The notes: generated by a model from the letters alone, not told the origin. Numbered from the stretch's first letter, positions 1 through 6,804 are shown. The stretch: DNA of 21,563 bases from Sphingopyxis macrogoltabida (GCA_003241685.1 QFPJ01000043.1:1-21563), one strand, 5' to 3'. Program-made: numbers and translations.

Positions 1-21
1 AAAGCCTTGAAATATATTCAT
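1..21 (-). CDS. possible 5' end of a leftward gene cut by the window edge
   Basis: On the minus strand an ATG at 21-19 is preceded by purine-rich Shine-Dalgarno-like sequence (GAGGAAGAAAGG about 8 bases upstream, and AGGA just before the ATG) and stays open to the window edge, reading MNIFQGF. It would lie about 100 bases downstream of the ygfZ-like gene in the same direction. Only seven codons are visible, so no function can be proposed. An alternative is that a plus-strand frame, open from base 1 to a stop at 91-93, is the tail of a rightward gene; that frame shows no recognisable motif. Confidence 0.25.
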
Positions 22-73
22 ATTCCTGCGCCTTTCTTCCTCGCCCTGAACGAAATCGCTTCAAACCTCGATC

Positions 74-112
74 GGCAAATTAATGGGTCCTGACCCTAGC
101 ATCAACGGATGC
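74..112 (-). terminator. weak candidate terminator after the ygfZ-like gene
   Basis: Just past the stop of the leftward gene are two small inverted repeats: a 5-bp stem with a 4-base loop (99-112) and then GGGTC/GACCC arms around 87-98, followed on the minus strand by ATTAATTT. The stems are short and the T-run is broken, so this is only a plausible weak terminator. Confidence 0.25.
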
Positions 113-117
113 ACCTG

Positions 118-867
118 TCATGAACCGGCGGTGGCGAGGCCCTCGCGCATCCAGCCCGGCGCGCGCGCGGGATCGATCGCCTCGACGCGGCGATGCTCGA
201 CCGACCAGCCAAGATCGGGATAGGCGATCACCTGCCGCTTTTCGTCGGCCTCGGCCATCGGCACCACGACGATGCGGCGGTTGACCTTTTGCCGCCAGTT
301 CATCCGCGCGGTATTTTCCTGCCCCACATAGCATCCCTTGGTAAAGCTGACCCCGTTCAGTTCGGCGGCATTGCATTCGAGCCACAGCGTCGTGCCGGCG
401 CCCAGTTCGGCGCGCCCTTCGGCAACGCCCAGCGACAGGCGATGCGCGCGCCATTCGGCGTCGACGCCGGCCCCGCCGTCCGCCTCCGCCCCGCCGTCCG
501 GTGGTGCCAGCCAGCGCTGGCCGAGATCGGACAGGCGCGGGTCGACCACGCCCAGGTCGCCGCCGTCCCGGGCCCAATGGACGGCCAGATCGGTTTCGCG
601 CGCGATGTCGATCGGACGGCGCAGGCGATAGAGCGTCAGGCGCTTGGCAAGATCGCCCGCGGCGTCGCGCTCGCAATCGATCAGCACATCGTCGCCGTCG
701 CCCCAGATCAGAAAATCGAACAGCGCCTTGCCCTGCGGGCTGAGCAGCGCCGCCCACACCGGCAGATTGCCCGACACGTCATTCGTCACGAGTCCTTGCA
801 GGAAATCGCGGACATCCTCACCCGAAAGACGGATCAGGGCGCGGTCGATCAGGGTGGTATTGGTCAT
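118..867 (-). CDS. ygfZ: YgfZ/GcvT-like folate-binding protein (Fe-S cluster maintenance)
   Basis: The 249-residue product belongs to the YgfZ/CAF17 family, tetrahydrofolate-binding proteins related to the aminomethyltransferase GcvT that help assemble or repair some iron-sulfur enzymes in the cytosol. The family signature K-G-C-Y-x-G-Q-E is at residues 177-184, with the family cysteine at 179. The N-terminal part (LSGEDVRDFLQGLVTND, residues 14-30) also fits. A Gly/Ala/Asp-rich stretch at about 121-138 is encoded by DNA with a repeated 12-mer (471-482 and 489-500). The ATG at 867 has no clear Shine-Dalgarno sequence. The gene diverges from pyrC across a 60-base gap. Assignment is by motif; the exact client enzymes cannot be told. 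Confidence 0.9.
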   Translation of the reverse strand: MTNTTLIDRALIRLSGEDVRDFLQGLVTNDVSGNLPVWAALLSPQGKALFDFLIWGDGDDVLIDCERDAAGDLAKRLTLYRLRRPIDIARETDLAVHWARDGGDLGVVDPRLSDLGQRWLAPPDGGAEADGGAGVDAEWRAHRLSLGVAEGRAELGAGTTLWLECNAAELNGVSFTKGCYVGQENTARMNWRQKVNRRIVVVPMAEADEKRQVIAYPDLGWSVEHRRVEAIDPARAPGWMREGLATAGS

Positions 868-927
868 GTCGATAATCTAGGGACGCGCGAGCCAAAGCCA
901 AGCCGTTCGATAAAAGAGTCCCGCCGC

Positions 928-1947
928 ATGACCGATCGCCTGACCATCCGCCGCCCCGACGACTGGCACGTCCATTTGCGCGACGGTGCGATGCTGGAAC
1001 ATGTCGCGCCCTATACCGCGCGCCAGTTCGCGCGCGCGATCATCATGCCCAACCTGTCGCCTCCGGTGACGACGGCCAGCGAAGGCGCCGCCTATCGCGA
1101 CCGCATCCGCGCCGCGACCAAGGGGCTGGATTTCACACCGCTGATCGTCGCCTATCTGACCGATGCCAGCGACGCGGACGGGCTGGCGCGCGGTCATGCC
1201 GAGGGCGTGTTCACCGCCGCCAAGCTTTATCCCGCGCACGCGACGACGGGCAGCGCACACGGCGTCACGGACATCGCCCATATCATGGGCGTGCTGGAAC
1301 GCATGGCCGACATCGGCATGCCGCTGCTGATCCACGGCGAAGTCACCGATCATGATGTCGACATCTTCGACCGCGAGGCGGTGTTCATCGACCGGACGCT
1401 GTCGGGCCTCGTCCGCGACCTGCCGACGCTGAAGATCGTCTTCGAACATATCACCACCGCAGAGGCGGTCGATTTCGTGACCGCGGCGCCCGCCAATGTC
1501 GCGGCGACGATCACCCCGCAGCATATGCACATCAACCGCAACGCGATGCTGGTCGGCGGCATCCGCCCCCACGCCTATTGCCTGCCCGTCGCGAAGCGCG
1601 AGAAGCATCGGCTGGCGGTGCGCGCGGCGGCGGTGTCGGGCTCGCCCAAATTCTTCCTCGGCACCGACAGCGCCCCCCACGCCGCGCACACGAAGGAGGC
1701 ACCGTGCGGCTGCGCGGGGATTTTCAACGCGCCCTATGCGCTCGAATCCTATCTGACCGCCTTTGACGAGGATGGCGCGCTCGATCATTTTGAGGGGTTT
1801 GCCAGCCTGCATGGCCCCGCCTTCTACGGCCTGCCGCTCAACGGCGGCACGATCACGCTCGAACGCGGCGAAACCATCGTCCCCGACCGCATCGGCGACG
1901 TCGTTCCCTTTCATGCGGGCGAAACGCTAGGCTGGCGGATCGTCTAG
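928..1947 (+). CDS. pyrC: dihydroorotase (pyrimidine biosynthesis)
   Basis: PyrC interconverts N-carbamoyl-aspartate and dihydroorotate in de novo pyrimidine synthesis. The 339-residue protein is the single-domain, E. coli-like type. The zinc ligands are visible: HVHLR (His14, His16), the carboxylated lysine in AAKLYPAHATTG (Lys99), His136 in LLIHGEV, His174 in VFEHITT and the catalytic Asp247 in LGTDSAPH. Their spacing matches the E. coli enzyme with a shift of two or three residues. The ATG at 928 is chosen because the product then begins with the family N-terminus (MTDRLTIRRPDDWH); an AAAGAG sequence lies 10 bases upstream. The frame is open further upstream, but that part is antisense to ygfZ. 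The gene converges on rarD with only 10 bases between the stops. Confidence 0.96.
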   Translation: MTDRLTIRRPDDWHVHLRDGAMLEHVAPYTARQFARAIIMPNLSPPVTTASEGAAYRDRIRAATKGLDFTPLIVAYLTDASDADGLARGHAEGVFTAAKLYPAHATTGSAHGVTDIAHIMGVLERMADIGMPLLIHGEVTDHDVDIFDREAVFIDRTLSGLVRDLPTLKIVFEHITTAEAVDFVTAAPANVAATITPQHMHINRNAMLVGGIRPHAYCLPVAKREKHRLAVRAAAVSGSPKFFLGTDSAPHAAHTKEAPCGCAGIFNAPYALESYLTAFDEDGALDHFEGFASLHGPAFYGLPLNGGTITLERGETIVPDRIGDVVPFHAGETLGWRIV

Positions 1948-1961
1948 CGTCCTGACGCTAG
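1944..1961. repeat. perfect inverted repeat holding both convergent stop codons
   Basis: CTAGCGTC-CT-GACGCTAG is a perfect 8-bp inverted repeat with a 2-base centre. The left arm contains the pyrC TAG (1945-1947) and the right arm contains the rarD stop (TAG on the minus strand, 1958-1960). No T-run follows on either side, so it is not a classical intrinsic terminator, but it can form a hairpin at the end of both messages. Confidence 0.6.
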
Positions 1962-2872
1962 GCGGACAGCGGGCGCGCGGCGCGCATCTTGCGCCACATG
2001 TCGAAGCTGAACAGCCCGATGCTCGACCAGATCAACAGGAAGCAGACAAGCTGCGCGGGCTTCAACGGTTCAGCGAACAGGAACAGCCCCAGCAGGAATT
2101 GCAGCGTGGGCGCGACGAACTGCACGAACCCCAGCACGGCATAGCGCATCCGCCGTGCGGCGGTTGCGAACAGCAGCAGCGGCACCGCGGTGACGATCCC
2201 GCCGGACGCCAGAATCAGACTGATCGGCAGGTCCGCGCCGAAACCGCGTCCATCGCCGACCCATAGATACCAGGCCGACACCGCGAGCGCGGCGGGCAGC
2301 ATCACGGTCGTTTCGACCGCCAAGCCCGGCAGCGATCCGACCGGCACGACCTTTCGGATCAGGCCGTAAAAGGCGAAGGTGAAGGCGAGCATCAGGCTGA
2401 TCCACAGCGTGTCGAGCGCCCCGGCCAGCAGGATGGCGACGCCGACGCCCGCGATCGCAACGGCCAAGATCTGAAGCCGCGACAGGCGTTCGCCGAGAAA
2501 GATCATCCCGAGCATCACATTGACCAGCGGATTCAGATAATAGCCGAGACTGGCGGCGATCACATGATCGGTGAAGATCGCATAGATATAGACGAGCCAG
2601 TTCAGCGCGATCAGCACCGCGCTGGCGAACAGCATCCGCAGCGTCCGCCAATTTTTCAGCGTCGCGCAATAATCGCCTATCTGACGGCGGGCCGCGAGGA
2701 TCAGGAAGCAGAAGGGCAGCGACCACAGGATGCGATGCGCCAGCACTTCGACCGGCGGCACGCTTTCCAGCAGTTTGAAGAACAGCGGCGCGAGGCCCCA
2801 AATGGCATAGGCCGCAAGCGCATGCGGCAAACCGCTGCGTTCGGCCTCCGCGCGCGCCGCCGGTTCGGTCAT
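1958..2872 (-). CDS. rarD: RarD-type EamA/DMT family transporter
   Basis: A 304-residue integral membrane protein of the drug/metabolite transporter (EamA) superfamily, RarD subgroup. It has about ten hydrophobic segments and the RarD hallmark SLGYYLNPLVNVMLG at residues 108-122, plus an early SLGLAP-like turn (YAIWGLAPLFFK, 22-33). RarD proteins sit in the inner membrane; the name comes from a chloramphenicol-sensitivity phenotype, but the physiological substrate is not established. The ATG at 2872 gives a short charged N-terminus before the first membrane segment. It lies 22 bases downstream of the small membrane-protein gene in the same direction, so the two may be co-transcribed. Confidence 0.9.
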   Translation of the reverse strand: MTEPAARAEAERSGLPHALAAYAIWGLAPLFFKLLESVPPVEVLAHRILWSLPFCFLILAARRQIGDYCATLKNWRTLRMLFASAVLIALNWLVYIYAIFTDHVIAASLGYYLNPLVNVMLGMIFLGERLSRLQILAVAIAGVGVAILLAGALDTLWISLMLAFTFAFYGLIRKVVPVGSLPGLAVETTVMLPAALAVSAWYLWVGDGRGFGADLPISLILASGGIVTAVPLLLFATAARRMRYAVLGFVQFVAPTLQFLLGLFLFAEPLKPAQLVCFLLIWSSIGLFSFDMWRKMRAARPLSA

Positions 2873-2894
2873 CGGCCGTCGCCCGCCGGACGGA

Positions 2895-3116
2895 TTAGAT
2901 AAGGCCGCCGCCCAGCATCAGGCGGATGACGCCGATCACCACGACGACGATGTTCAGGTTGCGACCGCTCGTCCGGTCCGACATGGCGCCCAGAGCCAGT
3001 CCGACGACGGCAAAGGGAACGATCACCCAATTCGCCCAGCCGAGAAGAGGAATGAAGGCGAAAACCGCCAGAACGAGGGCGATAGCACCGATAACGAGCG
3101 AAGCGATATTGAGCAT
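2895..3116 (-). CDS. small hydrophobic membrane protein, function unknown
   Basis: A 73-residue protein with three hydrophobic stretches (about 3-22, 28-45 and 54-73) separated by a short basic loop (SDRTSGRN) and ending GGGLI. It resembles small conserved membrane proteins often annotated hypothetical in sphingomonads; no function is recognised. The start at 3116 places a membrane segment directly after the initiator; an in-frame ATG at 3167 would add 17 residues. Neither has a convincing Shine-Dalgarno sequence. A near-match to an EcfG stress promoter lies at 3210-3235 (listed separately). If that promoter is real, the leader would be about 87 bases for the short form or about 36 bases for the long form. 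Confidence 0.7.
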   Translation of the reverse strand: MLNIASLVIGAIALVLAVFAFIPLLGWANWVIVPFAVVGLALGAMSDRTSGRNLNIVVVVIGVIRLMLGGGLI

Positions 3117-3209
3117 GGACGATGTGTCGCATGCCGCCTTTCGCCCGGCAAGCCCCTTTCGGTTCATCGACGGTGCGGGGCGCCTTATCTTGTTGCCTTG
3201 GGTTCATGC

Positions 3210-3235
3210 AACGGCCGAGCGGCTCCGCTCGTTCT
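3210..3235 (-). promoter_or_regulatory. imperfect EcfG-type (general stress) promoter candidate
   Basis: Read on the minus strand this is AGAAC-N17-CGTT, one base away from the EcfG consensus GGAAC-N16/17-CGTT, upstream of the small membrane-protein gene. The mismatch is in the first -35 base, and the spacer holds an inverted repeat (CGAGCGG-CT-CCGCTCG, 3216-3231), so a chance match cannot be excluded. Confidence 0.3.
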
Positions 3236-3293
3236 CCCGACGAAGCGACCGATGCGTGATGCATCGAGACGCCAAACCAGGAAAGGATTTGTC

Positions 3294-3698
3294 ATGCGCA
3301 ATCTTACCAAGGGCCTGATCGCTTCGGCGCTCACCGCCGGCATCGTCGCCACGCCCGTCCATGCCGGTATCGCCGTGCCGACCGCGGCCCCGGCCCAGGC
3401 CAGCCACATCAGCCTCGACCAATCGAGCAATTTCTATCGCGACCGCGACCGCGATCGCCGCTACGCCCGTGATCAGCGTATCAACCGCAACACGCGCGTC
3501 TGGCGCGGCGAGGACGGCCGTTATCGCTGCAAGAAGGACAATGGCACGACCGGTCTGCTGATCGGCGGCGCCGTCGGCGGCGTCGCAGGACATGAGATTG
3601 CGGGCGGCGGCGACAAGCTGCTCGGGACGATCATCGGTGCCGGCGCCGGCGCGCTGATCGGCCGCGAGATCGACCGCGACAAATATCGCTGCCGCTAA
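3294..3698 (+). CDS. exported glycine-zipper (17 kDa surface antigen-like) protein
   Basis: A 134-residue protein with a clear N-terminal signal peptide (MRNLTKG then a hydrophobic run, probable cleavage after VHA at about 24). The middle part is Asp/Arg-rich (DRDRDRR). The C-terminal half is a glycine-zipper segment: GLLIGGAVGGVAGHEIAGGG, then GTIIGAGAGALIGREID. This is the pattern of the Rickettsia 17 kDa antigen / glycine-zipper 2TM family, found in periplasmic or outer-membrane-associated proteins. Cysteines at YRC(K) and the final YRCR could form a disulfide. The ATG at 3294 is preceded by AGGAAAGG at good spacing and gives the signal peptide. It is not a lipoprotein, since there is no lipobox. 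The exact role is unknown. Confidence 0.85.
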   Translation: MRNLTKGLIASALTAGIVATPVHAGIAVPTAAPAQASHISLDQSSNFYRDRDRDRRYARDQRINRNTRVWRGEDGRYRCKKDNGTTGLLIGGAVGGVAGHEIAGGGDKLLGTIIGAGAGALIGREIDRDKYRCR

Positions 3699-3756
3699 AC
3701 GGGCCGGAGAGGGCGCGGTCAGCCGTTCCCTTTCCCAGCCCCTGGGCCAACCGTCA

Positions 3757-3829
3757 GGGGTGCGGGTCCGAGACCCCTCCATCCGCACCCCGCGATGGCG
3801 AGGGCGCCGACCTGGTCGTCGGCGCCCTC
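3757..3829. terminator. two consecutive hairpins, probable terminator region
   Basis: Two perfect inverted repeats follow the glycine-zipper gene. The first is GGGGTGCGG (3757-3765) with CCGCACCCC (3783-3791), loop 17. The second has a 12-bp stem, GAGGGCGCCGAC (3800-3811) with GTCGGCGCCCTC (3818-3829), loop 6, followed by AACCATTTTC. The second is very stable but its T-run is poor, so termination is likely but not certain. A structured small RNA cannot be ruled out. Confidence 0.5.
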
Positions 3830-3944
3830 AACCATTTTCGGTCCATATTTCCCTTGCATGGCGCGTCTCATCCGGCGCCGGGACTTGCCGCACCCCCGCT
3901 CTTGCCGCACAGACGGTGGTTTGAAGGTCATCGGGCGGGAGAAT

Positions 3945-4499
3945 ATGATGCTGAACGGTCCTCTGCTGGTCACCGACCGGCTGATCCTGCGTCCACCAGC
4001 GGCGGAGGACTTCGATTCCTTCGCCGAAATGTGCACCGAAACCGAAACGATGCGCTTTATCGGCGGCGCCTGCGAACGATCGGCGGCGTGGCGGCAATGG
4101 TGCGCGCTGGCCGGTGCCTGGCATATTCGCGGCTTTTCGATGTTTTCGGTGATCGAGCGCGACACGGGCGAATGGGTCGGGCGCCTGGGTCCGTGGGAGC
4201 CCGCCGAATGGCCGGGGCCCGAAATCGCCTATGGCGTGCGCGCAAAGTTCGCCGGGCGAGGCTATGCCCATGAAGGCGCCGTCGCCGCCTGCGACTTCGC
4301 GGTCGAGTTTCTGAAATGGCCGACGCTGATGCACTGCATCGATCCCGCCAACACCGCGTCCCAGGCGCTCGCAAAGCGGCTGGGCGCGGCCAACAGCGGC
4401 CCCACCCGCCTGCCCGCCCCCTTTCAGGACATCGCCATCGATGCCTGGACGCAAAGCGCCGATGCGTGGCGAGCGAGGCGGCAGAAAGGCCCCTCCTGA
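3945..4499 (+). CDS. GNAT-family N-acetyltransferase (RimJ/RimL-like)
   Basis: A 184-residue acetyl-CoA-dependent N-acetyltransferase. The N-terminus LLVTDRLILRPP (about residues 7-18) is the usual opening strand of RimJ/RimL-type GNATs. The acetyl-CoA loop (Q/R-x-x-G-x-G/A) is seen in RAKFAGRGYAHEGA, and the following PANTASQALAKRLGA matches the family's N-x-x-S-x-x-[LV]-x-x-x-x-G helix. The acceptor substrate (a protein N-terminus or a small molecule) cannot be told. GGGAG lies just upstream of tandem ATGs at 3945 and 3948; spacing favours 3948 slightly, and both are possible. It stands alone between a hairpin region and the lipoprotein gene. Confidence 0.88.
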   Translation: MMLNGPLLVTDRLILRPPAAEDFDSFAEMCTETETMRFIGGACERSAAWRQWCALAGAWHIRGFSMFSVIERDTGEWVGRLGPWEPAEWPGPEIAYGVRAKFAGRGYAHEGAVAACDFAVEFLKWPTLMHCIDPANTASQALAKRLGAANSGPTRLPAPFQDIAIDAWTQSADAWRARRQKGPS

Positions 4500-4570
4500 C
4501 CCGCCCGGCGCCCGATTCGTCTCGCTCCGGCACAGTTTTCGGCTAACAAAGCCTTACCCGTTAAGGAATT

Positions 4571-4599
4571 TTGCTCACATCTTCTTAACCAGATATGGG
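4571..4599 (+). promoter_or_regulatory. candidate promoter of the unknown lipoprotein gene
   Basis: The 133-base gap before the lipoprotein gene is AT-richer than its surroundings. TTGCTC (4571-4576) and TATGGG (4594-4599) are 17 bases apart and could be -35 and -10 elements. TTAA/TTAACC motifs at 4561, 4585 and 4616 resemble half-sites of the alphaproteobacterial regulator CtrA, but none pair with the TTAA-N7-TTAA spacing. The call is weak. Confidence 0.22.
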
Positions 4600-4632
4600 C
4601 AATCCGGGCGAGATGTTAAGGGAGTGTTAGCG

Positions 4633-5385
4633 ATGACGATGCGCGGAAAATGGCTGGTCGCAGGCTTGTTGGTGGCGACGGCCCCGCTGGCGGGTTGCCG
4701 CGACAACCCGGCCGCCAAGGCGGAATTGTCGCCGCTCGACGATGGGCTGACCGACGCCGACCCGGCCGTCAAGGGCGCGCTCGAAGACAAGATCATGGTC
4801 GACCCCAAGCTCGCGGGTCAGGCGAACCGCAATGCGGCCGGCCCCGGCAACCGCCCCGTCGACGGCGGCGTGCCGGGCGTGGCGGGCGGCAAGGCGGCGA
4901 CCGCCGCCGAAGCCGCCGCGGCGCTCAAGGCCGGCAGGCTTCTCGCCGCTCCCAAGGCGCTGCCGTTCGAGGAAGGCTGCGACGGGTGCGAGGCACAGCA
5001 AAAGCGCCCCGTCACCATCGGCGCGCTCGCCCGCGAACAGACCAAGGGCAGCTGCGATGCGAAGCTGACCTATGGCAATCAATGGGCCGACCGCCTGCCC
5101 GCCGCGTTCAAGCTTTATCCACGCGCCACGCTGCGCGAGGCGGCCGGCGTCGATGGCGGCAAGTGCAATCTGCGCGTCGTCAATTTCCAGACAGCGGCGT
5201 CGATTCAGGGCGTACTCGATTATTATCACACGATGGCGGTCCGCGCGGGCTACACCAGCGACCATCGCCTGCGCGGCAACGAACATGTGCTGGGCGGGAC
5301 GAAGGGCGACCTCGCCTATGTCCTGTTCCTGCGCCGCGATGGCGGCATGACCGACGTCGACCTGGTCGCATCGGGCGGGAAATAA
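4633..5385 (+). CDS. lipoprotein of unknown function
   Basis: A 250-residue protein with a lipoprotein signal peptide: MTMRGK, a hydrophobic stretch, then the lipobox LAGC with the lipidated cysteine at 22. The mature part starts low-complexity and Ala/Gly/Asp-rich (about 23-105), followed by a more ordered domain of about 140 residues with four cysteines: CDGC (116 and 119), Cys141 and Cys178. These could form two disulfides in the periplasm. I do not recognise a named family. The ATG at 4633 has GGGAG about 8 bases upstream; an in-frame ATG at 4639 is possible but less well spaced. The gene ends 18 bases before a strong terminator. Confidence 0.8.
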   Translation: MTMRGKWLVAGLLVATAPLAGCRDNPAAKAELSPLDDGLTDADPAVKGALEDKIMVDPKLAGQANRNAAGPGNRPVDGGVPGVAGGKAATAAEAAAALKAGRLLAAPKALPFEEGCDGCEAQQKRPVTIGALAREQTKGSCDAKLTYGNQWADRLPAAFKLYPRATLREAAGVDGGKCNLRVVNFQTAASIQGVLDYYHTMAVRAGYTSDHRLRGNEHVLGGTKGDLAYVLFLRRDGGMTDVDLVASGGK

Positions 5386-5403
5386 GGCCGCCGACCACGA
5401 AAG

Positions 5404-5435
5404 AAAAAAGGCCCCGGTTTCCCGGGGCCTTTTTT
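5404..5435. terminator. strong bidirectional intrinsic terminator
   Basis: AAAAAAGGCCCCGG (5404-5417), loop TTTC, then CCGGGGCCTTTTTT (5422-5435): a perfect 14-bp inverted repeat with an A-run on one side and a T-run on the other. It ends transcripts from both convergent neighbours, the lipoprotein gene on the plus strand and csbD on the minus strand. Confidence 0.93.
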
Positions 5436-5455
5436 ATTCTCATCGGACAGACGGG

Positions 5456-5638
5456 TCAGATCTTGTCGCCAAGCGCGCCCTTGACCTTGCCTTTCAGGTT
5501 CTGGGCTTCGCCCTTGCGTTCCTGAACCTCGCCTTCGGCGCGGAGGCGTTCATTGTCCGTCGCCTTGCCGATCGCCTGTTTGGTGTTGCCGATCGCTTCG
5601 TTGGCCAATCCCTTGGCCTTGTCCTTCATTTCACCCAT
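5456..5638 (-). CDS. csbD: CsbD-family stress-response protein
   Basis: A 60-residue, highly charged protein (Lys, Glu and Ala rich, no cysteine, no signal peptide) matching the CsbD family: MGEMKDKAKGLANEAIGNTK..., then GKATDNERLRAEGEVQERKG and a KGKVKGALGD tail. CsbD proteins are small cytosolic proteins induced by general stress (sigma B in Bacillus); their biochemical role is unknown. The ATG at 5638 is fixed by a strong AAGGAG about 7 bases upstream. A perfect EcfG-type promoter lies 50-75 bases upstream (5687-5712), which agrees with a stress-regulated gene. Confidence 0.93.
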   Translation of the reverse strand: MGEMKDKAKGLANEAIGNTKQAIGKATDNERLRAEGEVQERKGEAQNLKGKVKGALGDKI

Positions 5639-5686
5639 GGGGAGTCTCCTTGGCAGTACAGAGGCAGCCATGCCTCTTGATCCATT

Positions 5687-5712
5687 AACGTATGGACCCT
5701 GCGCCATGTTCC
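5687..5712 (-). promoter_or_regulatory. EcfG (general stress sigma factor) promoter of csbD
   Basis: On the minus strand the sequence reads GGAAC (5712-5708), 17 bases, CGTT (5690-5687). This is an exact match to the alphaproteobacterial EcfG consensus GGAAC-N16/17-CGTT. The predicted transcription start is near 5680, leaving a leader of about 40 bases that includes the AAGGAG ribosome site of csbD. Position, orientation and the type of target gene all agree. Confidence 0.85.
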
Positions 5713-5758
5713 TGACCCCAGCGGATATTTTTCACGTGTCGGCGCCGGCTCCGGCGGG

Positions 5759-6799
5759 TCAGGCGGCCAGCAATATGCCGTGGTACGACCGATCCTCCGA
5801 CGCATAGCCCGCCCCCATCGCGACACAGATCAAGGCATCGTCCGCGACGCACACCGGCAGTCCCGTCGCACGCGCAATCGCCTTGTCCATATGGCCGAGC
5901 AACGCGCCGCCGCCGGTCAGCGTGATCCCTTCGTCGATGATGTCCGCCGACAGTTCCGGCGGGGTGCGCTCCAGCGCGACGCGCACCGCGCTGACGATCT
6001 GGCCGACAGGCTCGGCGAGCGCCTCGGCAATCTCTTCCTCGGTCACGGTGACTTCGGACGGCCGCCCATTGACGAGATCGCGGCCCTTGACCGCCATGGA
6101 CCCGCCCGGTCCGTCGGGCGCCACCGCGCTGCCGATGGTCAGCTTCACGCGCTCGGCGGTCATCTCCCCGATCATCATATTATGCTTTCGGCGGACGTAG
6201 GAAGTGATCATGTCGTCCATCTTGTCGCCGCCGACGCGCACCGACCCGCTATAGGCGATGCCGCCGAGCGACAGGACCGCGACCTCGGTCGTGCCGCCGC
6301 CGATGTCGACGACCATCGCCCCGCGCGGTTCGGTGACGGGCAGCCCGGCGCCGATCGCGGCCGCCAGCGGCTCTTCCAGCAGTTGCACGCTGACCGCCCC
6401 GGCATTGGACGCGGCATCGCGAATCGCGCGGCGTTCCACCGGCGTCGACCCCGACGGGACGCAGACGACGACATTGCTGCGCCGGCGTATCCGGCTGGGT
6501 CCGCCCAGCGCCTTGTCGATGAAATGCTTGATCATCTGCTCGGCGATTTCGATGTCGGCGATCACGCCGTCGCGCAGCGGGCGCAGCGCCTGGATATTGG
6601 CGGGCGTCTTGCCCATCATCAGCTTCGCTTCATTGCCGACCACCTTGACGCGGCGGACCCCGTCGCGCGTTTCCAGCGCGATGACCGACGGTTCGTTGAG
6701 GACGATGCCCTTGCCGCGAACATAGATCACCGTGTTCACGGTTCCGAGGTCGATGGCGATGTCGTGCGCGCGCGACGAAAAACGGTCGAATATAGTCAT
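5759..6799 (-). CDS. mreB: MreB-like actin homologue (solitary paralogue)
   Basis: A 346-residue bacterial actin of the MreB family, which forms filaments under the inner membrane and guides cell-wall synthesis in rod-shaped cells. Nucleotide-binding motifs are present: phosphate-1 loop IAIDLGTVNT (15-23), phosphate-2 loop VVDIGGGTTEVAV (163-175), adenosine motif ITLTGGGALL (292-301) and the LLEEPLAAAIGAG segment with the catalytic-type glutamate. Length equals E. coli MreB. It is not followed by mreC or mreD, and parts of the core (GPSRIRRRSN at 100-109, the GPGGSM insertion, the tail EDRSYHGILLAA) look unlike the usual alphaproteobacterial MreB, so it may be a second copy. The ATG at 6799 gives the family N-terminus (MTIFDRF); an ATG at 6817 would add six residues. 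No good Shine-Dalgarno sequence is seen for either. Confidence 0.88.
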   Translation of the reverse strand: MTIFDRFSSRAHDIAIDLGTVNTVIYVRGKGIVLNEPSVIALETRDGVRRVKVVGNEAKLMMGKTPANIQALRPLRDGVIADIEIAEQMIKHFIDKALGGPSRIRRRSNVVVCVPSGSTPVERRAIRDAASNAGAVSVQLLEEPLAAAIGAGLPVTEPRGAMVVDIGGGTTEVAVLSLGGIAYSGSVRVGGDKMDDMITSYVRRKHNMMIGEMTAERVKLTIGSAVAPDGPGGSMAVKGRDLVNGRPSEVTVTEEEIAEALAEPVGQIVSAVRVALERTPPELSADIIDEGITLTGGGALLGHMDKAIARATGLPVCVADDALICVAMGAGYASEDRSYHGILLAA

Positions 6800-6804
6800 G
6801 AATG

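Noticed and set aside
1..93. Plus-strand frame open from the window edge to a stop at 91-93
   Set aside because: It could be the tail of a rightward gene, but about 30 residues without a motif are not enough, and the minus-strand start at 21 has better signals.
3751..3791. tRNA-like piece (GGGTCCGAGACCC) after the glycine-zipper gene
   Set aside because: The loop does not fit a T-arm (no TTCRA), and no acceptor, D or anticodon stems could be placed.
4561..4619. Full CtrA binding site upstream of the lipoprotein gene
   Set aside because: Three TTAA motifs are present, but no pair has the 7-base spacing of the full site.
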